From: Helicobacter saguini
GTDB lineage: Bacteria; Campylobacterota; Campylobacteria; Campylobacterales; Helicobacteraceae
Assembly: GCF_000762875.2 (NCBI RefSeq)
Contig: NZ_JRMP02000012.1
Coordinates: 1-64,000, forward strand
Length of the DNA: 64,000 nt
Direction: 5' to 3'
Each line of letters opens with the position of its first letter. The first letter of the stretch is position 1. The translations under genes and the position numbers were made by a program. Positions 18,274-27,252 of the stretch are shown here, in pieces. Below the pieces are notes generated by a model. The model was not told the DNA's origin. It saw only the letters and a program-made list of their open reading frames with translations, and did not search any database.

Positions 18274-18603
18274 TTATCTAGGCAGTTTTGATTGCGGAGA
18301 AAAGCCGCTCCATTCATGCGTCTTATTTGGTAGGGGCGAGTTTGGGCAGCCTTGCGTATCAGTTGGAATCTTAGCCATATATCCGCAGTAGCCACACATA
18401 AAGCCACTTTTGCTATCATTCTCATAGCTGCCGCTTTCATACTTTTCCCTATGACGATACGCGTAGCTAAAGCACACATCGGCATTTAGCATTGAGTGCT
18501 TTTTAGTGGGACTATTCACACACAGCCCATCCGCATCGCCGCCACACTCAACGCAAATGCCACAATATCTACACCACTGCAAAAAATTTCCAAGACTTTC
18601 CAT
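18274..18603 (-). CDS. Small Cys-rich protein, possible zinc ribbon
   Basis: 109 residues with two cysteine clusters, CRYCGICVECGG near the N-terminus and CGYCGYMAKIP at about residues 70-80, typical spacing for metal-binding knuckles. No signal peptide, so probably cytoplasmic. It starts behind AAAGGAG and runs into the 457-residue gene with a 19-base gap. No known family is certain; Cys clusters of this sort are common in small DNA- or protein-binding factors. Confidence 0.65.
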   Translation of the reverse strand: MESLGNFLQWCRYCGICVECGGDADGLCVNSPTKKHSMLNADVCFSYAYRHREKYESGSYENDSKSGFMCGYCGYMAKIPTDTQGCPNSPLPNKTHEWSGFSPQSKLPR

Positions 18604-18984
18604 AATTTGCTCCTTTAAAAATCTAATATCGAAATTATACGCACAAAAAGAGACATTTTTTGTCTAGTTTTTAGAATCTATTCGCTTAAAATAGGGTGGT
18701 GGGTGGGCGATAGGATAAAATAAAATTCTTGATTCTATAAATATTTTTCAATCTTAAGGGCGGTAGGGCTTAGAATAGATAAAAGAAAAAATATTTAAAC
18801 ATCAGCTTTAGATTCTATAATTTCGCTTCGCTCATTGCCTAGTCGCACACTCACCACCCTTTTAAAGAATAGCCTAGTCGCACACTCACCGCCCTTTTAA
18901 AGAATAGCCTAGTCGCCCACCCACCGCCTTTTTTTTAAAAACATAGAATCTTAAAATCGCAGTGGGCGTTTGTAAAATTAGAAT
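18604..18984. repeat. Repeat-filled gap with a 35-bp tandem repeat
   Basis: Between about 18838 and 18942 a 35-bp unit (CCTAGTCGCACACTCACC...TTTTAAAGAATAG) occurs three times head to tail, at 18838, 18873 and 18908, with a few substitutions. It is the reverse complement of the GGGTGGTGGGTGGGCGA repeat seen singly elsewhere, including 18693-18712 in this same gap. AGAATCT and AGATTCT flank both. No coding or RNA signal is visible. Confidence 0.75.
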
Positions 18985-19485
18985 CTATTTTAACTCTTTT
19001 AGTATCTCTTCATACACTTCTTTTAGTGAATAATCAAATGTTACGCTTTCCATATCATAAGGGTCCCACCAACTATCATTTCCTTTCCACTTTATTTTAT
19101 CTTTTTTATCTTGTCCCACACAGCCCATTTTTATGGCTATATCACGCATTTTTTTATATCTATCTTCTAGTTGTTTTTCGATTTCATTATCTTTGGCGTT
19201 TAGATTCTGCTCTATTTGCCTTGCGATTTTAAATTCATCGAAAAACTCAAGCTGTTTTAAATCGTCTAACTCTAATTTTCTCTCGTTGTAATCATATCTA
19301 TTCTTATTTATCAAATACACAGAATATTCACCACTAATGATATTTTCTAATGTTTTATAACACACAAATTTTCCATTATAAGAAGCATACAAAAGCTTAG
19401 AATCACTTATAATAGTCTCAGTCGCCACGCCAAAACTACCAACAATAAAAAGCCCACTTAACACTTTACACACAAATTTTCTCAT
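18985..19485 (-). CDS. Exported protein of unknown function
   Basis: 166 residues with an N-terminal signal sequence (MRKFVCKVLSGLFIVGSFGVA). The mature part is helical and strongly charged (NLNAKDNEIEKQLEDRYKKM) with one Trp-rich segment (WKGNDSWWDPYDM). Predicted periplasmic or secreted. It stands alone between repeat blocks; the start has a good AGGAG. I do not recognise a family. Confidence 0.65.
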   Translation of the reverse strand: MRKFVCKVLSGLFIVGSFGVATETIISDSKLLYASYNGKFVCYKTLENIISGEYSVYLINKNRYDYNERKLELDDLKQLEFFDEFKIARQIEQNLNAKDNEIEKQLEDRYKKMRDIAIKMGCVGQDKKDKIKWKGNDSWWDPYDMESVTFDYSLKEVYEEILKELK

Positions 19486-19631
19486 TTTATTTCTCCTAAA
19501 TTTAAATTGTTTGAATCTATTCTAAAATATAGAATCTAGATTCTATACGCTCTTATAAAAGGGCAGCGATATGATAAGATAGATTCTATAAATCCGCTCC
19601 AAAAAAGCCATCATTTAAGATTCTAAAGAAT

Positions 19632-20375
19632 CTAACTTGCCAAAAGCTCTCTAATTCGCGCTCCAAACTTGCTAAAATCATCATCACTATTAAGCCCACT
19701 AGGCGTCCCAGACACAAAAGGCAAAATCACCACAAGGCTTTTTCCACCTTTAAAATGCAAAAGCCTTTTATCATTAATCTTTTCTTCACTAACCTTAGAA
19801 TCCACGCCAAACGCCTTAATAAAATCATCCTTAAAACCAAGCCCCACGCAAATTATAAGCTTTGGCGCATATTTTTTCACTAAATCATTAAAAAAAGGAA
19901 AGCGATTTGTGCGGATAAAATCCTCATATTCTTTCACATTATTAAAGCCTGTAAGCTCCTTAATCACGGCATTTGAAGCGTTTTTAGAATCTTGATTGCT
20001 AAAAGGGAGCGGATACAAATTCATCTTAAAATACCCTTTTGAAGAATCGCTAAAAGGCAGCTTAGATTCTATAAATTTCTTATAATCGCTCGCACTGCCG
20101 CCATCTATCACACTCAAAATCTTGCAAATATTTCGATTAAATGGATATTTGTCTTGCGTAGCTGCCCACTCCTTATCATAGCCAAAATTCACATCGCTAA
20201 AAGTGTGTGCCATATCCTTTTTAAGCGTCTCAATGTATTCTTTGTCACTCTCATACTCGCCCTTTTTCGCGCCGGGCTCAATGCCACACACCCAAATGCT
20301 AGGCGCACTCTCACTACCTATATCACCGCCATCACAGCCACTAAAAGATACAGCCCATTCCTTAAAATTATTCAT
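19632..20375 (-). CDS. Hypothetical protein, distant uracil-DNA-glycosylase-like fold possible
   Basis: 247 residues, soluble. An early WVCGIEPGAKKGEYE, a middle PKLIICVGLGFKDDF and a late VVILPFVSGTPSGLN mimic the GxxPG, core-strand and C-terminal positions of the uracil-DNA-glycosylase superfamily. The family's catalytic signature is not clear, so enzyme activity is not claimed. Some annotation schemes label similar proteins transcriptional regulators, without support here. It is a single gene, with motif-coded bits (NQDSKNAS) inside. Confidence 0.6.
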   Translation of the reverse strand: MNNFKEWAVSFSGCDGGDIGSESAPSIWVCGIEPGAKKGEYESDKEYIETLKKDMAHTFSDVNFGYDKEWAATQDKYPFNRNICKILSVIDGGSASDYKKFIESKLPFSDSSKGYFKMNLYPLPFSNQDSKNASNAVIKELTGFNNVKEYEDFIRTNRFPFFNDLVKKYAPKLIICVGLGFKDDFIKAFGVDSKVSEEKINDKRLLHFKGGKSLVVILPFVSGTPSGLNSDDDFSKFGARIRELLAS

Positions 20376-20640
20376 TTTTCAACCTTTGTGTATAAATTTC
20401 TAGATTTTATGTTTCTAGATTCTATAAAAATCTTAACACAAAAAAAAAGTCAATACTTTTTCAGCAATTTATGGAATATTTAAAAATGATAGAATCTTTT
20501 TATGATCCATTAGATTCCAAACGCCAAGTCTTATGTATTTATTGTGTAAAATAAAAATATTAAATCCTAATAAAATATTTTTATGTAATATATGATTATC
20601 AAATCATCTGTTGAATAATTTTATTTTCTAAAGGCAAAAA

Positions 20641-21852
20641 ATGAGTAAAACTACGATGAAAAAAGATTCTAAAATCTTTGTGGCTGGGCATAATGGGCTT
20701 GTTGGTAGTAGCATTACAAATGCTTTGAAAAAGCAGGGTTTCACTAATTTGATTTTAAAAAATAGAAGTGAGCTAGACTTGCTAGATTCTAATGCGGTGC
20801 GTGATTTCTTTGCGAAAGAAAAGCCTGAGTTTGTTTTCCTTGCGGCGGCTAAAGTTGGCGGGATTTTGGCGAATAATACTTATCGCGCTGATTTTATCTT
20901 TGAGAATCTAACTATTCAAAATAATGTAATTTTTAACGCCTATAAGTTCCAAGTTAAGAAACTTTTGTTTTTAGGGAGTTCGTGCATTTATCCCAAAAAT
21001 GCCCCACAACCTATGCGTGAATCCTGCCTGCTTACAAGCGAGTTAGAATACACAAATGAGCCTTATGCCATCGCTAAAATCGCGGGGATTAAGATGTGCG
21101 AGAGCTTTAATCTGCAGCATGGCACGAATTTCATCTCCATTATGCCGACAAATCTGTATGGAAATAACGATAATTTTAACCTTAAAAATTCGCATGTTTT
21201 GCCTGCTTTGATACGCAAATTTCACCTTGCGAAACTCCTTGCAAATGGCGATTTTGCTTCTGTTGAGCGAGATTTAGCACGCGATAAACTAGCAGATTCT
21301 AAAGATTCTATGATGCAGATTCTAAATGAGTTTAATATTAGTAGTGAATCTGTTGGTGTGTGGGGCAGTGGGCGTCCGCGGCGTGAGTTTTTGCATAGCG
21401 ATGATATGGCGGAGGCTAGTGTGTTTATTATGCAAAATGTGGATTTTGCTGATTTGTGCAATTCGTCTCGTGCGCAATCTTCGCGGGAGCTTGATTCTCA
21501 CTTCGTCGATGAACCCAAAAGTTCTATCTCCTTGCTCGAATCTGCACAACCCGCGAATCTTACGCACGATACTAGAATTGCTAATCCTACAAAAACTGGA
21601 AATTTAAAGGGAGAGGTGCGTAACACACACATAAATGTGGGCTTTGGCGAGGATATTAGCATTAAGGAATTAGCGGAGCTTGTGCGTGAAATCGTGGGTT
21701 TTAAAGGCGAAATAATTTTTGATAAAACTAAGCCAGATGGCACATTCCAAAAGCTAATGGATAGCTCAAAGCTAAATAAACTAGGCTTCACCCCCCGAAT
21801 TTCCTTGCGTGAAGGGATAAAAAGCGTATATGAAAATTATTTGAAATTATAG
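20641..21852 (+). CDS. fcl: GDP-L-fucose synthase with two insertions
   Basis: It makes GDP-L-fucose from GDP-4-keto-6-deoxymannose with NADPH, for fucosylated surface glycans. Seen: the Rossmann motif [25 protein letters not shown], the catalytic YAIAK (Tyr-x3-Lys) and [18 protein letters not shown]. It has 403 residues against about 310-320 for the family. The excess lies in two places: about 25 residues before VWGSG (including [18 protein letters not shown]), and about 60 residues between FADL and HINVGFGED that read as low-complexity repeat DNA. Both sit between conserved blocks and are probably surface loops. No GDP-mannose dehydratase gene is nearby. Confidence 0.88.
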   Translation: MSKTTMKKDSKIFVAGHNGLVGSSITNALKKQGFTNLILKNRSELDLLDSNAVRDFFAKEKPEFVFLAAAKVGGILANNTYRADFIFENLTIQNNVIFNAYKFQVKKLLFLGSSCIYPKNAPQPMRESCLLTSELEYTNEPYAIAKIAGIKMCESFNLQHGTNFISIMPTNLYGNNDNFNLKNSHVLPALIRKFHLAKLLANGDFASVERDLARDKLADSKDSMMQILNEFNISSESVGVWGSGRPRREFLHSDDMAEASVFIMQNVDFADLCNSSRAQSSRELDSHFVDEPKSSISLLESAQPANLTHDTRIANPTKTGNLKGEVRNTHINVGFGEDISIKELAELVREIVGFKGEIIFDKTKPDGTFQKLMDSSKLNKLGFTPRISLREGIKSVYENYLKL

Positions 21853-21969
21853 AATCTAAATGTTTTTGGATATAATTTGTGTGAAATAGTAGAAGAAATT
21901 AGATAAGCAGGAAACATTTATGTAATAATAAGATAAGATTTAATAAGTAGATTCCAAGAAAGGACAAAG

Positions 21970-22749
21970 ATGACAATAATTTTAGATACTAAGGATGATT
22001 TTAACGCGGAGATTGCACGTAAGATTAGGAAAATGCTACTTGTAGGTTTAATCGTGTATTATGTGTGCGTGCTACTTAGCATATTTGTAGGTGGCGTTGG
22101 GAGTGATGAAGATGTGGAGAGTTTTTCTAGCTATCGCTTTTATTCAAACCCTTATAGTGAGTTTCTTGATAGAGAGATAAATAGGCAGTATGCGACAAAA
22201 AATGATGTTAGTATGCTCCCTACAATTATAAATTTTATTGGTTTGGTAGCCACTATTTATTTTTTGGTGGGTGTTAAAAAGCTTAGTAATTTCACGTGCA
22301 CGCCGCTATTTCGCTACTTTGTGTCTGGGATAATTTTGTGTGTGATGTATGTGGTGTTTATTGTGATTTTGTTTTTTAGCGTGATGGATAGTGATAATGT
22401 GGGCTTAAGGGGCTTGAGTGCTGCATTTGGCGGGATTATTAGCTTGGCGTTTATGATTTATACGATGTATTTGCAGTATAAGATTGCGGATGCGTTTCGC
22501 CAGATTAGTGGGTTGGAGGTTTTTATGCGCGCGTTTAAGTTTATAGTCGCATCTGATGTGATTATAACGATTTTTTTTGTGTATTTTATATCATCGCTTT
22601 TGTGGAATGGTTTGAATTTGGCATCTATTTTTGATGGTGGGATGGGATGGTTGTTTCTTGTGTTATTTTCATCCATTTTGTCTTTTATAGCGCAGATTCT
22701 ATTTATTTTGGGGGTTTATAGTATTAAAAGTATGAATGTTAGAAATTAG
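21970..22749 (+). CDS. Multi-span membrane protein, unknown
   Basis: 259 residues with about five hydrophobic segments (MLLVGLIVYYVCVLLSIFV; around 85-100; YFVSGIILCVMYVVFIVI; around 145-165; then two near the C-terminus). The first loop (about 40-80) is polar and probably external. There is no motif I can tie to a family. It is monocistronic, with AAGGACAAAG before the ATG. Confidence 0.65.
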   Translation: MTIILDTKDDFNAEIARKIRKMLLVGLIVYYVCVLLSIFVGGVGSDEDVESFSSYRFYSNPYSEFLDREINRQYATKNDVSMLPTIINFIGLVATIYFLVGVKKLSNFTCTPLFRYFVSGIILCVMYVVFIVILFFSVMDSDNVGLRGLSAAFGGIISLAFMIYTMYLQYKIADAFRQISGLEVFMRAFKFIVASDVIITIFFVYFISSLLWNGLNLASIFDGGMGWLFLVLFSSILSFIAQILFILGVYSIKSMNVRN

Positions 22750-23019
22750 ATTCTATAATTTAACTAGAGTTACATAACGTTGATTGTCTATCCATGTAAG
22801 CTTTCAGCTTTAAATTCGGTTATATTTTTCCGTAAAAAAAAAAAATATAGTAAAAATTAAAAAGTAAAGCTAAATCCTTTGCAATCACTTTTTTAGGTTT
22901 TAAATAATCACTGAAACTTAATGTGGTATTTTGAAAGATTATGAAATATAGTTTTAAATTTCCCATTGATTTAACTATTATTGATAGAATCTAAACTCAT
23001 TTCAACAAAAAGGAAAAAT

Positions 23020-23634
23020 ATGAAAAAATCAGTAGTTATAGTAGGTGGCTCTATTGCAGGGCTTACAGCGGCTTTGGTATTAGCATCAGCGAAAAATAAA
23101 GAGCTAGATTTTGAGATTACGATTATTGATGAGGGCAAGGCGGATTTGAAAAATGTAGCGATTTATAATGTGGCGATGTTCCCGCGTGGCGTGGAGTATA
23201 AGGAGATTATCGAGCATACTAAACGGCAAATAGATTCTATGTTGCATGTAAAATATGTCGATGGTGAAGTGACTGACATTAGCGGTAGCAAGGGCAGTTT
23301 GCACACTAAGGGCAGTGGCATTGATTTTAAGAGTGATTATGTGATTTTGGCGACTGGTGCGGGTCATTTTAACATTAAGGGCTTAGGCGACATCGTAAAA
23401 CCGCACAATTTGATGAATAAGCCAAACAAAATCCGCCTTGAGTGGAGTGGCAGACAGCAGGTAAAAGATGGCGTATATGTCGCGGGTCTTGCAAGTGGTG
23501 TAACAACAATGGTAGGTGCGGCTATCGGTAGTGCGACAGAGGCAGCGTGCGCTATTTTAAGCGATATTAAAGGCGAAGTAGCAATCGTGCATGACGTCCC
23601 ATCTAGCAGAGAAGTTAAGGTTGTGTATAAGTAG
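23020..23634 (+). CDS. Compact FAD-dependent oxidoreductase
   Basis: 204 residues from the ATG at 23020, preceded by AAAAAGGAA. It begins with a dinucleotide-binding motif (VVIVGGSIAGLTAALVL) and has the late FAD motif of the thioredoxin-reductase-like group (DGVYVAGLASG), with YVILATGAG in between. The usual NAD(P)H domain and redox-active CxxC are absent, so it is about 100 residues shorter than thioredoxin reductase. Its electron donor and substrate are unknown. It is a single gene. Confidence 0.75.
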   Translation: MKKSVVIVGGSIAGLTAALVLASAKNKELDFEITIIDEGKADLKNVAIYNVAMFPRGVEYKEIIEHTKRQIDSMLHVKYVDGEVTDISGSKGSLHTKGSGIDFKSDYVILATGAGHFNIKGLGDIVKPHNLMNKPNKIRLEWSGRQQVKDGVYVAGLASGVTTMVGAAIGSATEAACAILSDIKGEVAIVHDVPSSREVKVVYK

Positions 23635-23920
23635 TTAGCACTATTGCTTTAATTGTTTTTTGCATTGTAAACTCCATAATTTCTACAATATACGCATTTT
23701 TGCTATTGAAAAACAGGGCGTTTATTTTTTAATCTAAGTATGTTATAGAGATTGAAAAAGGTTGTATAGAATCCTAGATTCTAAAGGTGTGTTAAGACCA
23801 AAAATATTTTATCATAAATCTTGTTTGTATCGCCTTGTTTAAACAAACAGATTCTAAGCACAGCACAAAACCCCACAAATTTTTGTTAAAATTACCAAAA
23901 TAAAAAAGGTTTTTAACATT

Positions 23921-24679
23921 ATGAGCATTGCAATTAGAAATAAAAAAGAACTTGAGATTATGCGTGAGGCTAGTCGCATCGTGGCGGTGACGCTTGATTA
24001 TGCAAAGAGCATCGCCTGTGAGCAAATGAGCCTATTAGAGCTTGATAAGGCTATTGAGGATAAGATTTATTCCCTAAATGCGATTCCTAGTTTCAAAGGC
24101 TTGTATGGCTTCCCAAATGCCGCGTGTCTGTCGCTAAATGAGATTGTAATTCATGGCATTCCTACGGATTATCGCTTGAAAAAGGGCGATATTTTAGGCA
24201 TTGACATCGGCACGAAGTATCAAAATTACTACGGCGATGGTGCGATAACTATCGGTATCGGCGAGGTGTCAGCACAAGATTCTAAGCTAATGGATTGCTC
24301 CTTGCAAACGCTTCAAGCAACTATAGATTCTATAAAAGCTGGGATGCGATTTAAGGAAATTAGCGCGATTTTGCAAGAAAATATAGAATCTAGGGGCTTT
24401 GTGCCGCTGCGTGATTTCTGCGGGCATGGCATTGGCACGACCCCGCACGCTGAGCCTAGCATACCAAATTACCTTGATGATGGTGTCAAAATCAGCGGTC
24501 CAAAAATCAAAAATGGTATGGTTTTCTGCCTTGAGCCGATGGTGTGTCAAAAAAGTGGCGAAGTGAGAATCCTGCCTGATAAATGGTCGGTGGTAAGCAT
24601 TGATGGCAAACGCACAAGCCATCACGAGCATACGATTGCTATCATTGACAACAGGGCGGAGATTTTGACTAGAATATAG
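23921..24679 (+). CDS. map: Methionine aminopeptidase, type I
   Basis: 252 residues. It removes the initiator Met from new proteins. The five metal ligands fall in the expected places: two Asp in GIDIGTKYQNYYGDGAIT, His in GHGIGT, Glu in CLEPM and Glu in HHEHTIAII (last His/Glu block). In many relatives map follows secY in the ribosomal-protein cluster; here it is alone, about 17 kb from rplO, so that cluster has been broken up. Confidence 0.95.
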   Translation: MSIAIRNKKELEIMREASRIVAVTLDYAKSIACEQMSLLELDKAIEDKIYSLNAIPSFKGLYGFPNAACLSLNEIVIHGIPTDYRLKKGDILGIDIGTKYQNYYGDGAITIGIGEVSAQDSKLMDCSLQTLQATIDSIKAGMRFKEISAILQENIESRGFVPLRDFCGHGIGTTPHAEPSIPNYLDDGVKISGPKIKNGMVFCLEPMVCQKSGEVRILPDKWSVVSIDGKRTSHHEHTIAIIDNRAEILTRI

Positions 24680-24697
24680 AATCTATAAATTAGAATC

Positions 24698-25432
24698 TTA
24701 TATCCCTTTAAAGCCTAGCTCAAGTCCAGCTGAGTAGCCATTTGCCACAGGATAGCTTACATTATTTACCGCAGTAGAATTTTGCAGCCCATAGTATCGC
24801 CCCACAGCCCTTAGATAAAATGCGGTGTTTTCCGTCATTTTCACATCAAAGCCAAGACTTGCTTGTATCCTATGATTATACCCTGTCAAAAAGGAATTCG
24901 CCGAATTGCCAAAATTATACCCACCCGCAAATATCCATCCATACCGCAGGTTATAATCAAGCCCTACGCGTGAGCTAAGCGGCACGCGACCATCCAGCTC
25001 TAGCCCAGTGTAAAACAAATCGCGATTTAGACTGCCCTTATTTTCAATATTATCAAGCCCTACTTGAACCTTTACAAACAGCGGCGCACGCACGCTAGAG
25101 ACATTAAGCCCAAGTTTAATCAAAATCTCATAATTAAAATATCCGCTACTTTGTGCGATACCACTTAGAGCCGCACCACTCACATTCAGCATACCGCCAC
25201 CAACGGCAACTTCATTCCCCCACAAAAACCTATTGCGATACACCCCATCATACGCGATTTTAAAATACCCACCATACGCATTTGCACTTGCATCATTATT
25301 CCCACCAAAGCCACTATAAAAGCCGCCAACGCCCGCTTCACCGATATAGCAAGTATTATTGCTGATACACGCAGCATTTGCTCCCATGCTTAAAGCTGAA
25401 GCTAGAACAATGCTTAAACCAAACTTTTTCAT
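24698..25432 (-). CDS. Small outer-membrane protein of the peptide-cassette family (copy 1)
   Basis: 244 residues: signal peptide ending GANA, then a mature N-terminus with a Cys pair (ACISNNTCYIGEAGVGGFYS), Gly-rich beta strands throughout, and a C-terminal strand ending LELGFKGI. It is closely similar to the proteins at 26388-27147 (broken), 57074-57820 and more distantly 59651-60415: all share GGNNDASANAYGGY-type segments and the DGRVPL block. Predicted outer-membrane barrel. The 56-bp palindrome lies 110 bases upstream. No intact double-glycine peptide gene accompanies this copy. Confidence 0.8.
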   Translation of the reverse strand: MKKFGLSIVLASALSMGANAACISNNTCYIGEAGVGGFYSGFGGNNDASANAYGGYFKIAYDGVYRNRFLWGNEVAVGGGMLNVSGAALSGIAQSSGYFNYEILIKLGLNVSSVRAPLFVKVQVGLDNIENKGSLNRDLFYTGLELDGRVPLSSRVGLDYNLRYGWIFAGGYNFGNSANSFLTGYNHRIQASLGFDVKMTENTAFYLRAVGRYYGLQNSTAVNNVSYPVANGYSAGLELGFKGI

Positions 25433-25541
25433 ATTTCACTCCTTTATGTTTTTTGGTTGCGAAATAATTATAACTAATAAATTATTAACATTGCATTTAT
25501 AATAATTAAAAATCTATAAAGTTATAGAATCTAAAAGTATA

Positions 25542-25597
25542 GAAATGTTAAAGTTATTTTACATTTTGGCAAAAACGTAAAGTTTTTTTAACATTTT
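25542..25597. repeat. 56-bp nested palindrome, copy 1
   Basis: Outer arms GAAATGTTAAA / TTTAACATTT and inner arms AATGTAAAA-type (TTTTACATTTT / AAAACGTAAA) surround a 4-base centre. The same element occurs at 58607-58662 and 60899-60954, each time beside peptide or outer-membrane genes of this family. It could be an operator or a structured RNA element; it lies between the divergent genes at 24698 and 25663. Confidence 0.65.
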
Positions 25598-25627
25598 GTT
25601 AGGGAAATTGAAACTAGATTCTAATAT

Positions 25628-25656
25628 TTGACAAAAGTTAGCAAATATGGTAACAT
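25628..25656 (+). promoter_or_regulatory. Promoter of the toxin-antitoxin operon; transcript probably leaderless
   Basis: TTGACA (25628-25633), a 17-base spacer, then TAACAT (25651-25656). A start site six to eight bases after the -10 would fall on or next to the ATG at 25663, and there is no Shine-Dalgarno before that ATG. Confidence 0.55.
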
Positions 25657-25662
25657 TTTAAG

Positions 25663-25983
25663 ATGAATTACAAAATTACTTTTTTTAATGATAATGTTTA
25701 TAGCGAAACGATGAATTTGCCGCCTAGCATTTTGGCAAATTTATTGCGAATTTTAGAGTTAGCCCAAATTTATGGCGGGAATCTTGGGAAGCCTTATTCT
25801 GCACCGCTTAAAAATGGCTTATTTGAGTTTCGTGCTAAAGGGGCTGAAGGCATCGCTAGAAGCATTTTTGTAAGCGTGAAAAATAAGGAAATTGTAATTT
25901 TGCATACATTCATTAAAAAAAGCCAAAAGATTCCAAAAAAAGAGCTAGATTTAGCCCTAAAACGAGCAAAGGAGATAAAATGA
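25663..25983 (+). CDS. higB: HigB/RelE-family toxin (phage Gp49-like)
   Basis: 106 residues. The order LLRILELAQIYGGNLGKPYSAPL ... LFEFRAKG ... RSIFVSVKNKEIVILHTFIKKSQKIP is that of the HigB/Gp49 branch of RelE mRNA-cleaving toxins: a substrate-binding helix, the L-x-E-x-R strand, the I-V-I-L-H strand and the final K-K-x2-K-x-P basic motif. The antitoxin gene overlaps its stop by four bases (ATGA). It has the toxin-first order typical of HigBA. Confidence 0.85.
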   Translation: MNYKITFFNDNVYSETMNLPPSILANLLRILELAQIYGGNLGKPYSAPLKNGLFEFRAKGAEGIARSIFVSVKNKEIVILHTFIKKSQKIPKKELDLALKRAKEIK

Positions 25984-26261
25984 GAAAAGATTTTAAAGAG
26001 TTTAAAAAAGAAGCGTTGAAAAAGCCTGAAGTAAAGGCGATTTATGATAGTTTAAGCGATGAATTTGAGTTAAAAAGTAAGCTAATTTCTTTGCGTAAAG
26101 CCGCGAATATGACGCAAGAAGAGATTGCAAAAAAGATGAATACGACTAAAAGTAGTATTTCTCGACTTGAGAGCTTGAATGCGAAAAATTCGCCTAGTTT
26201 TGCGACTTTAAAGGCGTATGCAAACGCACTTGGTAAGAAGCTAAGGGTTGAGTTTGTTTAA
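25980..26261 (+). CDS. higA: HigA-type antitoxin, XRE helix-turn-helix
   Basis: 93 residues. The helix-turn-helix reads LRKAANMTQEEIAKKMNTTK followed by SSISRLESLN, the XRE pattern; an N-terminal helical part probably binds the toxin. A Shine-Dalgarno AAAGGAG precedes the ATG inside higB. It should neutralise HigB and repress the promoter at 25628. The pair is inserted between two outer-membrane genes of the peptide-cassette family, on the opposite strand. Confidence 0.87.
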   Translation: MRKDFKEFKKEALKKPEVKAIYDSLSDEFELKSKLISLRKAANMTQEEIAKKMNTTKSSISRLESLNAKNSPSFATLKAYANALGKKLRVEFV

Positions 26262-26269
26262 GCTAGATT

Positions 26270-26330
26270 CTATAAACAATAGATTCCATAGTTTATAATA
26301 GAGATAAAGGTTAATAGCACTATTATAAGC
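26270..26330 (-). pseudogene. Remnant of the four-helix membrane protein family
   Basis: The last 19 codons (IIVLLTFISIINYGIYCL, then stop) match the C-terminal helix of the protein at 58704-59072 (LILALISLISYGIYYLL). The rest is gone. Just right of it is a sequence (TATAAGCCTTTGCATTGC and onward) that is also found at 57010-57060, so this looks like a junction left by duplication of a peptide cassette. Confidence 0.45.
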
Positions 26331-26387
26331 CTTTGCATTGCAAAAAGCAATAACAAAAACCTAGATTCTATAAGTTAGTTTAGAATC

Positions 26388-27147
26388 TTATATCCCTTTT
26401 ACACCTAGTTCAAGCATTACACTATATGAGTTAGCCGCTGGATAGGAGATACTTGTATTTGCGGCGGCATCCAAGACTACACTTTTAGAATCTTGCAATC
26501 CATAATACCTACCGATAGCTTTTAGATAAAAGGCGTAATTTTCACTTATCCTAACATCAAAACCTAAAGATGCGTGTATCCTTTGATTATACCCACTCAA
26601 GTGAGAGCGTATATCATTAAATGTATAATTACCCGCTACAATCCATCCATATCCAAGAGAATAATTAAGGGCAAAGTTAGTATTAAGCGGCAAGCGACCA
26701 TCTAGCTTGCGCCCCTACGAAAAATAAAGCCCTTTCAAAACTCCTATTTAAAATAGTATCAGCCCCAGCTTGTAAATTAATAAATAATGGCTTATCTTTA
26801 GAGGCTATATTAAAGCCCACTTTAAGCAAACCCTCCCACGCAAAATATACCTTGCGACTACCTAAAGCCTGCATGTTAGCACCATTTTTATTAATCGCCC
26901 CACTACCAAAAGTAACTCCACCATAAGCTAGCAGCCTACCAAAATAAACGCTTTGCCCATACGCACTTATATACCCACCATAAGCATTCGCATTCGCACT
27001 ATCATTGCCACCCAAATCGCTATAAACGCCACCTATCCCCACACCACCTGTATAACAGCCGTTATTAAAACAAAAAGCAGAGGCACTAACACCAAAGGCA
27101 GACACAAGACTTAACGCAATAAATGATTTCCTAAATAATTCTCTCAT
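26388..27147 (-). pseudogene. Frameshifted small outer-membrane protein (copy 2)
   Basis: Two overlapping frames together make one member of the 24698/57074 family: the 5' frame (signal peptide, CFNNGCYTGGVGIGG, GGNDSANANAYGGY) runs to 26683, and the 3' frame (LNTNFALNYSLGYGW ... MLELGVKGI) resumes at about 26693. The switch lies at GGGGCGCAAGCTAGATGG; compared with the intact paralogues one extra base precedes CTAGATGGTCG. No homopolymer is present there, so slippage is an unlikely cause. Apart from the frameshift the sequence is well preserved, so the damage looks recent. Confidence 0.75.
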
Positions 27148-27252
27148 TATTTACTCCTCATTATAAATTAAGAAATGAAATCATATAAATTAATATTTAT
27201 ATGACAACACCTTTTTGCCGTTTTTAAGTTAGAATCATTACTGATAGTAATC

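Noticed and set aside
18255-18485. N-terminal extension of the gene at 16881 (77 more codons)
   Set aside because: It is the antisense-frame overlap of the Cys-rich gene at 18274; a good Shine-Dalgarno supports the ATG at 18254 instead.
19632-20375. Naming this gene a uracil-DNA glycosylase
   Set aside because: The resemblance covers only glycine/strand positions; no catalytic Asp/Asn/His signature could be identified.
20470-20560. 22-codon ORF before the GDP-fucose synthase gene (MIESFYDPLDSKRQ)
   Set aside because: Composed largely of motif DNA, with no ribosome-binding site and no recognisable fold.
22834-22845. A12 tract as a phase-variation site for the FAD gene
   Set aside because: It lies about 175 bases upstream of the start with no -10 or -35 element near it.
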